Part shown: in pieces, positions 26,792 through 34,502 of the stretch | How positions within the stretch are numbered: position 1 is the first letter of the stretch | Layout of the letters: every line of letters starts with the position of its first letter | Source: ELB16-189 sp018266435 | GTDB taxonomy: Bacteria > Bacteroidota > Bacteroidia > Cytophagales > Cyclobacteriaceae | Reading direction: 5' to 3' | Length of the DNA: 64,000 nt | Assembly (NCBI GenBank): GCA_030123525.1 | Contig: CP126125.1 | Coordinates: 2,790,001-2,854,000, forward strand | Translations under genes and position numbers: made by a program | The notes under the pieces: model-generated | The model's database searches: none | Told to the model about the DNA's origin: nothing | The model's input: only the letters and a program-made list of their open reading frames with translations

Positions 26792-28150
26792 ATGAAGAAC
26801 CTGATTTTAATTTTTGTTTTTGTCCTGTATGGCAGCGCAGCATCAGCCCAGGACAAAGGGAATGTGCTGATTAAAAACGGCACTGTGCTGACCATAACCA
26901 AGGGAACACTCCCCGAAACTGATGTGTTGGTGAAAGACGGCAAGATTGCCCAGATTGCCAAAAACATTGCAGCTCCGCAAGGCGTACGGGTGATAGATGC
27001 CAAAGGACTTTTTGTAATGCCTGGCATTATTGATGCGCACTCGCACATTGCGTTGGATGCCATCAACGAAGCCACCAGCCCTGTGACAGCCGAAGTGGCC
27101 GAAAGCGATGCAATCAACCCCATGCAGATTAATATTTACCGGGCGCTGGGTGGCGGAGTCACAACTATTCATGCGTTGCATGGATCAGCCAACGCCATTG
27201 GCGGGCAATGCCAGATACTAAAACTCCGATACGGAACATTAGACCCCGATGCACTGAAGATGGAAGGCGCTCCGCGCACGATCAAATTTGCACTGGGCGA
27301 AAACCCCACACGGGTACATGGGGGAGGTAACAATATTGTTCCGCGCACCCGGATGGGTGTGGAGTTTGTTATTCGCAAGTCATTTTCTGATGCAAAAAAA
27401 TATGCACAAGAATGGGAAGCCTACAACAAAAACAAATTGGTAAAAGGATTTCGTGGAGCACCTCCGGTTTATAATTTGAGGCTCGAAACATTAGCCGAAA
27501 TATTAAAAGGGAACATCACCATTCACTGCCACAGCTACCGGGCAGATGAAATTTTTATGCTCTTAAGAGTGTGCAAAGATTTTGGTATAAAAAAAATTGT
27601 GTTCCAGCATGTTAACGAAGGATTTAAAGTAGCACCTGAGTTGGCAGCCTACGGAGCCATGGCTTCGGTGTTTTCCGACTGGTGGGCCTATAAATTTGAA
27701 GTGTATTACTCCACTGCCTACAATGCAGCCATCTTAACCCGTAACGGAGTAGTTACCTCCATTAACTCTGACGATGCCGAAATGATGCGTCACCTGTATC
27801 TGGAAGCCGGCAAAACTCAAAAATACGGCTCGCTCACGGATGAAGAAGCCTTGGCATTAATCACAATCAACCCGGCCAAACAACTGGGAGTTGAATCGCG
27901 CATCGGATCTTTGGAAGTAGGTAAAGATGCTGACATCGCTATTTTTAAAAATCATCCGCTGTCGATTTACGGAGTGCCGCAATACACCATCGTAGATGGC
28001 ACAGTCCGTTTTGACCGGGCTAATGACCCTGCCGATATGCGCCTGATGGTTGACCCAAAACAGAATTTTGACGAGGCTACTTTTTTTGATAAGGGTGTTG
28101 ATCATTGCCTGGACGGAACAGAGTTTTTATTCACCAACGACAAAAATTAA
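26792..28150 (+). CDS. Exported amidohydrolase with complete metal site (second of three)
   Basis: The 452-residue product has a signal peptide (MKNLILIFVFVLYGSAASAQ) and a full amidohydrolase fold. Metal-site residues are present: His83-x-His85 in DAHSHI, His245 and His247 in TIHCHSYR, His273 in FQHVNEG, and Asp327/Asp328 in NSDDAE. This resembles imidazolonepropionase- or dipeptidase-like exported amidohydrolases; the substrate cannot be told. The end is typical (NPAKQLGVESRIGSLEVGKDADIAIF). ATG codons at 26786 and 26792 are both possible; the second gives the cleaner signal peptide. It lies between two degenerate paralogues, with its stop two bases before the next ATG. A complex in which it is the catalytic member is plausible inference. 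Confidence 0.9.
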   Translation: MKNLILIFVFVLYGSAASAQDKGNVLIKNGTVLTITKGTLPETDVLVKDGKIAQIAKNIAAPQGVRVIDAKGLFVMPGIIDAHSHIALDAINEATSPVTAEVAESDAINPMQINIYRALGGGVTTIHALHGSANAIGGQCQILKLRYGTLDPDALKMEGAPRTIKFALGENPTRVHGGGNNIVPRTRMGVEFVIRKSFSDAKKYAQEWEAYNKNKLVKGFRGAPPVYNLRLETLAEILKGNITIHCHSYRADEIFMLLRVCKDFGIKKIVFQHVNEGFKVAPELAAYGAMASVFSDWWAYKFEVYYSTAYNAAILTRNGVVTSINSDDAEMMRHLYLEAGKTQKYGSLTDEEALALITINPAKQLGVESRIGSLEVGKDADIAIFKNHPLSIYGVPQYTIVDGTVRFDRANDPADMRLMVDPKQNFDEATFFDKGVDHCLDGTEFLFTNDKN

Positions 28151-28152
28151 GT

Positions 28153-29463
28153 ATGAAAAAGATTCAATTGATCTACGGAATAGCTACGGCTGCATTGTGT
28201 GCGCTGGTGTTTCATTTGGAGGCACAAAACCCCAAAGCAAAAAACGGAACATTCGCCCTTACCCACGCGACTATTGAGACGGTAACAAAAGGAATCATTT
28301 CAGACGGAACGGTAGTCATCAGTAACGGAAAAATCACAGCCGTAGGCAATAATATTCAACCTCCGGCCGGAGCCGAGGTGATTGATTGCAAAGGACTGTT
28401 CATTTACCCGGGCATGATCGATGGAGGAACTAACTTGGGTCTTTCTGAAATTGGGGCAGATCCACGCACCCAGGATTTCAACGAAATAGGAGATGTCATC
28501 CCTCAAATGCATGCACTCACAGCAGTTAACCCCAATGCGGTAGCCATACCGATTACCCGTGTAAGTGGCGTGACTACTGTGCTGGCCGCCCCACAAGGAG
28601 ATTTGTATGCCGGCACGGCCGCCCTCATTAATCTTCACGGATATACCTCCGAACAAATGTATGCAGGTTTTCAGGGAGCCGTCCTCATCTTCCCGAATAC
28701 CGGAAGACGAGGATACTTTGATCGCAGAACAGATGATGAAATAAAAAAAGCAGCCGACAACGCCTTAAAAAAAATGAGCGAGGTGTGGAATCGTGCCGTG
28801 CAGTATCAAAAGATTGACTCAGCCACCAAAGGAAATGCCGGATACTACCCTGAGATGCAGGCACTATTGCCTGTGGTGAAGGGCGAGCATCCGCTGTTAA
28901 TTGAAGTCAACAAAGCCAAAGACATTACGGCTGCCTTGAAGTGGGTAAAAGATAAAAAAGTAAAAAATGTAATCCTTACCGGTGTGGCCGAAGGTTGGCG
29001 TGTGGCCGATGATATTGCAAAAGCAAAAATTCCGGTAATCACAGGCGGAATTCTTGAATTGCCCGTTCGGGATTATGACCGCTATGATCAAGCCTACGCC
29101 AATGCCGGACAAATGGCCAAGGCCGGAGTGAAAGTAGCCATTCGCTCGGGAGAAAATGGAAATCAGAATTTTCGAAATTTGCCGTACCATGCCGGGTTTG
29201 CTGTGGCGTATGGTATGGATAAAATGGAAGCACTGAAAGCCATCACCATTGTGCCCGCAGAAATTTTTGGTGTAGCAGACAAATTGGGGTCAATTGAAAC
29301 CGGAAAAACAGCAAACCTGTTTGTATGTGATGGCGACCCGTTTGAACCCAAAACTCAAATCAAACAAGTATTTATTGAAGGCTGGCAGATACCACTGGTG
29401 AGTCGGCAAACCCAGATGTATGATGAGTTTTTGAAACGCGAACCGGGTGTAAACAAAAGATAA
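28153..29463 (+). CDS. Exported amidohydrolase-family protein lacking the HxH metal motif (third of three)
   Basis: The 436-residue product has a signal peptide ending near HLEAQ and the amidohydrolase beta domain (FALTHATIETVTKG). At the metal motif it reads Asp90-Gly-Gly-Thr-Asn94 (YPGMIDGGTNLG), so the two histidines are missing, as in the first gene. The barrel and C-terminal signature (PAEIFGVADKLGSIETGKTANLFVCDGDPF) are otherwise intact and shorter than in the first gene. The ATG at 28153 starts two bases after the previous stop, which suggests translational coupling. An earlier ATG at 28105 would overlap the middle gene and gives no signal peptide. A hairpin terminator follows the gene. 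Confidence 0.87.
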   Translation: MKKIQLIYGIATAALCALVFHLEAQNPKAKNGTFALTHATIETVTKGIISDGTVVISNGKITAVGNNIQPPAGAEVIDCKGLFIYPGMIDGGTNLGLSEIGADPRTQDFNEIGDVIPQMHALTAVNPNAVAIPITRVSGVTTVLAAPQGDLYAGTAALINLHGYTSEQMYAGFQGAVLIFPNTGRRGYFDRRTDDEIKKAADNALKKMSEVWNRAVQYQKIDSATKGNAGYYPEMQALLPVVKGEHPLLIEVNKAKDITAALKWVKDKKVKNVILTGVAEGWRVADDIAKAKIPVITGGILELPVRDYDRYDQAYANAGQMAKAGVKVAIRSGENGNQNFRNLPYHAGFAVAYGMDKMEALKAITIVPAEIFGVADKLGSIETGKTANLFVCDGDPFEPKTQIKQVFIEGWQIPLVSRQTQMYDEFLKREPGVNKR

Positions 29464-29485
29464 TTAATCAGATAACCCCTTGAAT

Positions 29486-29513
29486 AGGCGTCAGGATCAC
29501 TGATGCCTTTTTT
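29486..29513 (+). terminator. Rho-independent terminator after the amidohydrolase operon
   Basis: AGGCGTCAG (29486-29494) pairs with CTGATGCCT (29500-29508), nine pairs including one G-T, with a five-base loop. A run of six T residues follows. It lies 23 bases after the third amidohydrolase stop. Confidence 0.75.
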
Positions 29514-29593
29514 ATTTTATAAACCCCGGGAAGTATAAATCAGCCCGGTTCAATTTTATTGCTGAAATTTACTGTTGATAAAATCGGCTTTGT

Positions 29594-30904
29594 ATGATCA
29601 TGTTCATAGACATGAACAGTTTTTTTGCCAGTTGCGAGCAGCAGGTTAATTTTTGGTTGCGTGGCAGGCCGGTGGGAGTTTGCACCTATACCGGCAAGTA
29701 CGGCTGCATCATCGCGCCCTCCATCGAAGCTAAAAAGAATGGAGTAAAAACCGGCATGCGCCTGAACGATGCCATTCAAATTTGCCCTGACCTGGTGCCG
29801 TTAGAAACACACCCTAACCGCTACAGGGAATACCACATCAAAATCATGAATATACTCAGGCAGTATTCTGAAGATGTAATTCCCAAAAGTATCGATGAAG
29901 CCATTATTGATCTCACGGCCTACAAACTGATATACAAAAACCTTGCAGACCTTGAAAAACTCGCCCGCCAAATTAAAAAAGACATTCGTGAGAAAGTAGG
30001 AGATTGGTTAAGGTGCTCAATCGGTATTGCACCAAATGCTTTTTTAGCCAAGTTGGGCTCAGATATACAGAAACCCGATGGGCTTATAGTAATTATGCCA
30101 GAAAACATTGACGCTGTACTTTCAAAACTGAAGTTGGTGGATTTGCCCGGCATAGGTAACGGAATGTCTGAACGCTTGATGAATGCAGGCATCTATACGC
30201 CTTTGCAATTGAGACATACCAAACCTGATTTTTTGCGAGCTGCCTGCAAAAGTGTAGTCGGTTTTTATTGGTACCAACGGCTTAATTTTCAGGAAGTAGA
30301 AATTGATACGCATAATGAGGGATATAAAAGCATGCAGGCCATGCGGCAGGTTTCTGCTGAGAAAAGAAAATCAGTGGAGAACCTGCATCAGCTTCTTATT
30401 TCACTTTGCATGACGTTGGAAAAACGCATGGTGCGCAACGGAGTGTTTTGCTGCGATTTGGGGTTTTATACTTCGTACGAAGAACGAACCTGGAAAGACC
30501 ATGTTCACTTGCAAAAACCCGTGCAAGACGGTATGGAGTTGGTAAATATCATTAAAACACGCATGCATAATTTTGAAACGAAAAACCACAGTGGCCCAAT
30601 TATCAATACCGGGGTAAAGGCCATGTGTGTTTACGTCAGCCGGTTTGTTTCAGACGATGCACTGCAATACCATTTATTTGAAAACAACATTACCAAAGAC
30701 AAGCTGCGAAAAATTATTTATGATGTGAAAAATAAATACGGCTTGGATAAGATCATGAAGGCAGCCGAACTGAGCGAAAGTCCGGCTATGCGCGATGCCA
30801 TTGGGTTTGGCTCGGTAAAAGACCTGCACGGTGATAAATCAGTGGCTGAGCAGATGGAAGAACTCGGAATGGATTCATCCAAAATAGACCTGAGTAATTT
30901 TTAG
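29594..30904 (+). CDS. Y-family DNA polymerase (DinB/UmuC-like)
   Basis: The 436-residue product is a Y-family translesion polymerase. The palm carboxylates are Asp6 in FIDMNSFF and Asp101-Glu102 in KSIDEAIIDLT. The palm/fingers stretch PSIEAKKNGVKTGM is typical. The helix-hairpin-helix region is at about 178-190 (LPGIGNGMSERL). A little-finger domain follows to about 355. The C-terminus lacks an obvious beta-clamp peptide and instead has about 60 extra residues. The steric-gate region reads SFF, as in many Y-family enzymes. The substituted SIDEAIID (often SIDEAFLD) and the cysteine-rich patches suggest a Bacteroidota-specific subgroup. There is no umuD-like gene beside it. Its stop overlaps the stop of kdsB by four bases in convergent orientation. 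Confidence 0.88.
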   Translation: MIMFIDMNSFFASCEQQVNFWLRGRPVGVCTYTGKYGCIIAPSIEAKKNGVKTGMRLNDAIQICPDLVPLETHPNRYREYHIKIMNILRQYSEDVIPKSIDEAIIDLTAYKLIYKNLADLEKLARQIKKDIREKVGDWLRCSIGIAPNAFLAKLGSDIQKPDGLIVIMPENIDAVLSKLKLVDLPGIGNGMSERLMNAGIYTPLQLRHTKPDFLRAACKSVVGFYWYQRLNFQEVEIDTHNEGYKSMQAMRQVSAEKRKSVENLHQLLISLCMTLEKRMVRNGVFCCDLGFYTSYEERTWKDHVHLQKPVQDGMELVNIIKTRMHNFETKNHSGPIINTGVKAMCVYVSRFVSDDALQYHLFENNITKDKLRKIIYDVKNKYGLDKIMKAAELSESPAMRDAIGFGSVKDLHGDKSVAEQMEELGMDSSKIDLSNF

Positions 30905-31650
30905 ACTTGCTTTTTCAGGATAGCTATTGCTTTTTGTAAATCTTCAGGTGTGTCGATGCAGATACTTTCTTCCATTTCAGTTTCTACTGTCTTGATTTTA
31001 AATCCGTTTTCTATCCACCGCAGTTGTTCCAGTGACTCCGCGTTCTCAAGAACGGAAGGGGAGAGTTTGGTGATTTTTTCGAGTACATCTGTGCGATAAG
31101 CATATAAACCCACGTGCCGGTAAAATACAGTAGCAGTCAGCCATTTTTTTTGTTCCGTTTTTTGAACGAAAGGAATAGGTGATCGGCTGAAATAAATTGC
31201 TTCCTGATTTTTGTTGATGACCACTTTAGCCTCACCTACGGAGAGCAACTGTTCAAGTGTAGAAATTTTTTGAATCAACGTGGCCAGTTCAGTTTGCGGT
31301 GTAAGCGATGAACAAAGTAAATCAATTTGACGAGGATCGATAAACGGTTCATCGCCCTGAATGTTGAGGGTGAAATCAAATTTTTCTTTTTGCCTCTGTA
31401 ATGCTTCAAAGCAACGGTCGGTTCCACTCGGGTGGTGGTGAGCAGTCATGCAGGCTTCTCCGCCAAAAGCAAGTACATGATCGTATATCCGCTGATCATC
31501 GGTAGCCACGACTACCCGTTGAAGGTGTTTTGATTTTTTTACCTGATGATAGACACGCTCAATCATCGTTTGGCCGAGCATATCGGCCAGCGGTTTGCCC
31601 GGAAAACGCGAAGAGGCGTAGCGCGAGGGGATAATGCCAACTATTTTCAT
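30901..31650 (-). CDS. kdsB: 3-deoxy-manno-octulosonate cytidylyltransferase
   Basis: The 249-residue product activates KDO with CTP to CMP-KDO for lipopolysaccharide core assembly in the cytoplasm. The nucleotide-binding start is IPSRYASSRFPGKPLADMLG (about residues 6-25), and the Mg/CTP motif is LNIQGDEPFI. Other family marks are VVVATDDQRI and SRSPIPF. The length is exactly typical. It implies LPS with KDO and hence a Gram-negative outer membrane. It overlaps the end of the convergent polymerase gene by four bases. The 46-base gap from the upstream methyltransferase gene suggests the two may be co-transcribed. Confidence 0.96.
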   Translation of the reverse strand: MKIVGIIPSRYASSRFPGKPLADMLGQTMIERVYHQVKKSKHLQRVVVATDDQRIYDHVLAFGGEACMTAHHHPSGTDRCFEALQRQKEKFDFTLNIQGDEPFIDPRQIDLLCSSLTPQTELATLIQKISTLEQLLSVGEAKVVINKNQEAIYFSRSPIPFVQKTEQKKWLTATVFYRHVGLYAYRTDVLEKITKLSPSVLENAESLEQLRWIENGFKIKTVETEMEESICIDTPEDLQKAIAILKKQV

Positions 31651-31696
31651 CTGAATAATTACGGCTGCAAATTACTGATTAGTCAGTGAATAATGA

Positions 31697-33052
31697 TTAA
31701 CGCTTACTCCGTATTCTCCATTCAGACGGATATAAATTATTGGTACGGTTGCCTAAATGGTTGGCCCAGCCAATGGGTAAATTTTGATGCGTGATTAACG
31801 TGTGTCCTTTTATTTCAGAGGCTAATAGAAATGAGTCTTTCCTTAAATAGGCGATGGCTTGCTCATGACTTAGTTCAGCACAAGAAAAATTTTTGCTGTT
31901 GATTTGAACAGAAAGTGCCAGCGCATGCTCGGGTATTAACCTGGTGTGTTTTACCGTACACAGGGCTGTTCCTTTTTGAATAACCCTTAATCGCTCGGAA
32001 ATAAATTCAATTACTTCAACCTGGTCTTTTCGTGTACTGATTACTAAGTCGTTGTGAAAAATATAACGGGTATTATCGGAGTGCTTAAGCCAATCAGCCA
32101 ATTGAGAAATTACTTCCTTGGGTGCGTTCTTAAAATTTTTTTTAGTTCTGATAAATGGTTCGTCTTCCTTTTCTGTTTTCTGTATTACCGAAATAAAAAA
32201 ACCTTCGCCTTTTACGCTATGAGGAAAAAATTGATAGCCCGTTACATTTTGGTATTCAGTTTCAGTCACACCCCAGGCCGGGTCTGTTGCCAGTAACAAA
32301 TTTTTTGCTCGTTTATTGTTGATGAACGAGGCTACACTCTCGTAATTTTCTTTTTGAGAGTAGGTGCACGTAGAATAAATCAATATCCCGTTCTCTTTTA
32401 AGGTCGGCCAAATTTCTTGTAAAATCCGTTGCTGCCGCAACGAGCACAATTCAGTATTTTCAACAGACCACTCGTTAATTGCACTGGTATCTTTGCGAAA
32501 TAACCCTTCACCCGAGCAGGGTGCATCCACCAGAATTACATCAAAAAAACCATTCAGGCTTTTAAAATCTTGCGGATCGTTGTTGGTAATCACTACGTTC
32601 GGGTTTCCCCATTTGCAAATATTTTCTGCGAGTACCGTGGCCCGTGCGCGAATGGTTTCATTGGCAACCAAAAGTGATTGCTCTCCGAGCAGACTCAGCA
32701 GATGCGTTGATTTGCCTCCGGGCGCAGCACACAAGTCTAACACACGTATCGGCTTTGTCAAGTCAACGGTCTGTTTCAGTGCCTGTTCAATAAACATGGA
32801 ACTTGCTTCTTGCACATAATAAGCTCCGCCATGAAAGAGCGGGTCAAAAGTAAATGAAGGGCGCTCATTCAAATAATACCCAAAGTCGGTCCAGGCAATG
32901 CGCTCAAGTTCAAGTGCTGAACTTTTTTGTGGATTGATACGAATTGAGGTGGGAGCAGACTGCCGGTGTGCGCCTTCAAACTTTGGCCAGTCTTTGCCCA
33001 ACTGATTCTTCATCCGTTCTTCAAAAGCAACAGGGAAAATGAAATTGTTCAT
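31697..33052 (-). CDS. RsmB/RsmF-type rRNA (cytosine-C5) methyltransferase
   Basis: The 451-residue product is a SAM-dependent RNA m5C methyltransferase. The SAM motif is at about 105-119 (LDLCAAPGGKSTHLL). The two cysteines of the mechanism are Cys179 in DAPCSGEG and Cys229 in YSTCTYS. An N-terminal RNA-binding segment (about 1-95) and a C-terminal PUA-like region (about 300-450, with the RsmF-type signature ALALS) are present, so RsmF (16S rRNA C1407) is the closest match. Assignment of the exact rRNA position is inference. It is divergent from the fumarylacetoacetase gene with 60 bases between the starts. Confidence 0.9.
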   Translation of the reverse strand: MNNFIFPVAFEERMKNQLGKDWPKFEGAHRQSAPTSIRINPQKSSALELERIAWTDFGYYLNERPSFTFDPLFHGGAYYVQEASSMFIEQALKQTVDLTKPIRVLDLCAAPGGKSTHLLSLLGEQSLLVANETIRARATVLAENICKWGNPNVVITNNDPQDFKSLNGFFDVILVDAPCSGEGLFRKDTSAINEWSVENTELCSLRQQRILQEIWPTLKENGILIYSTCTYSQKENYESVASFINNKRAKNLLLATDPAWGVTETEYQNVTGYQFFPHSVKGEGFFISVIQKTEKEDEPFIRTKKNFKNAPKEVISQLADWLKHSDNTRYIFHNDLVISTRKDQVEVIEFISERLRVIQKGTALCTVKHTRLIPEHALALSVQINSKNFSCAELSHEQAIAYLRKDSFLLASEIKGHTLITHQNLPIGWANHLGNRTNNLYPSEWRIRSKR

Positions 33053-33112
33053 CGAATCCCAAAGCTATGTGATCCGTACAAATAATTTCCGTTACTTTCG
33101 AGCAAATTATTT

Positions 33113-34387
33113 ATGGAAATAAAAGCAAATAGCCCTTTGTTGAAAAGTTGGGTCGAGGTATCCACTACTTCCGATTTTCCAATTCAAAATTTGCCATTCG
33201 GAATTTTTAAAACCCGATACCTCTCTTCGGTAGCGGGGGTTGCCATTGGTGAATATGTGTTGGATTTGGTTTACTTGCATGAGCATGGGTTCTTTGATGG
33301 GCTCGGGTTACCCACAGGCATTTTCAATCAAAAGTACCTGAATGATTTTCTGGCACTTGGAAGAAAAAAAGGAAGAGAAGTGCGCGAACGGATTTCGGAG
33401 TTACTCAGGCATGATAACGATGAATTGAAATCAAACAAGGCCGCACGCGAGATTGCGCTGATCCCGATGAGTGAAGTGCAAATGCAAATGCCCGTGCGTA
33501 TTCCCAACTATACCGATTTTTATAGCAGCGAAGAACACGCCACCAACGTGGGGTCGATGTTTCGCGATCCGAAAAATGCATTACTTCCCAACTGGAAACA
33601 CTTGCCCGTGGGTTATCACGGCCGCGCTTCTTCTATTGTAGTTTCCGGCACCTCCATTCACAGACCCAAAGGACAGATCAAGCCACAAGATTCAGATCTT
33701 CCCATTTTTTGCCCCTCACAAAAACTGGACTTTGAACTGGAAGTTGCCTTCATCACTTGCTCTGATACAAAACTGGGCTCACCCATTACAACAAAAGAAG
33801 CAGAAGAAAATATTTTTGGGTTAGTGTTGTTCAATGACTGGAGCGCGCGTGATATCCAAACCTGGGAATACGTGCCACTCGGCCCGTTCCTTGCTAAAAA
33901 TTTTGGGTCTACCATTTCGCCTTGGATAGTAACACTCGATGCCCTTGAGCCTTTCCGCGTAAAAGGGCCTGAACAAATCCCCAATGTACTCCCTTACCTT
34001 TCATTTGAAGGAGCAAAGAATTTTGATATTGCTTTGGACGTTTTGATTCAACCAGAAAAAGGAGAGGCCACTTCGGTGAGTCACTCCAACTTCAAATACA
34101 TGTATTGGAACATGGCACAACAGCTTGCCCACCATACGGTGAATGGCTGCAATATTCAGGTAGGAGACATGTATGCCAGTGGCACCATTAGCGGACCGGC
34201 TGCCGGCTCATATGGTTCCATGCTTGAACTGACCTGGAACGGCCAGCAACCCCTGCATTTAAGTGATGGAAGTGAACGCAAATTTCTGCTCGATAATGAT
34301 ACATTGATCATCAAAGGCCATTGTGAAAAAAATGGCGTGAGGATTGGATTTGGTGAATGTAAGGGTAAGGTTTTGGCGGCAGTTTAG
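33113..34387 (+). CDS. fahA: Fumarylacetoacetase
   Basis: The 424-residue product hydrolyses fumarylacetoacetate to fumarate and acetoacetate, the last step of tyrosine and homogentisate degradation. The N-terminal domain includes the characteristic NLPFGIF, and the catalytic region has YTDFYSSEEHATNVG and VGYHGRASSIVVSG. Metal-site carboxylates are in DFELEVAF and LFNDWSARDIQTWEY. The late GDMYASGTISGP is also conserved. Length fits the eukaryote-like FAH family. It stands alone, with no homogentisate dioxygenase in the window. The 115-base gap before gyrA contains a repeat described separately. Confidence 0.95.
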   Translation: MEIKANSPLLKSWVEVSTTSDFPIQNLPFGIFKTRYLSSVAGVAIGEYVLDLVYLHEHGFFDGLGLPTGIFNQKYLNDFLALGRKKGREVRERISELLRHDNDELKSNKAAREIALIPMSEVQMQMPVRIPNYTDFYSSEEHATNVGSMFRDPKNALLPNWKHLPVGYHGRASSIVVSGTSIHRPKGQIKPQDSDLPIFCPSQKLDFELEVAFITCSDTKLGSPITTKEAEENIFGLVLFNDWSARDIQTWEYVPLGPFLAKNFGSTISPWIVTLDALEPFRVKGPEQIPNVLPYLSFEGAKNFDIALDVLIQPEKGEATSVSHSNFKYMYWNMAQQLAHHTVNGCNIQVGDMYASGTISGPAAGSYGSMLELTWNGQQPLHLSDGSERKFLLDNDTLIIKGHCEKNGVRIGFGECKGKVLAAV

Positions 34388-34411
34388 TCCCTATTCCGAC
34401 ATCAAAAAAAT

Positions 34412-34444
34412 CCAAAATCCTTGGTGTTGTTAGCACCAAAATCC
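34412..34444. repeat. Direct repeat with embedded inverted repeat upstream of gyrA
   Basis: CCAAAATCC occurs at 34412-34420 and again at 34436-34444. Between and overlapping them, TTGGTG (34421-34426) and CACCAA (34434-34439) form an inverted repeat with a seven-base loop. It lies 60-90 bases before the gyrA start. No T tract follows, so a terminator is unlikely; an operator is possible. Confidence 0.4.
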
Positions 34445-34502
34445 GACCTATTTTCACTACCTTCACGGCTCAATTTTTTACCGTTTTTAACTCGATTTTA
34501 CA

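Noticed and set aside
29594..30904. A umuDC SOS operon
   Set aside because: The polymerase gene is alone; no UmuD-like peptidase gene adjoins, and no LexA-type palindrome was recognised upstream.
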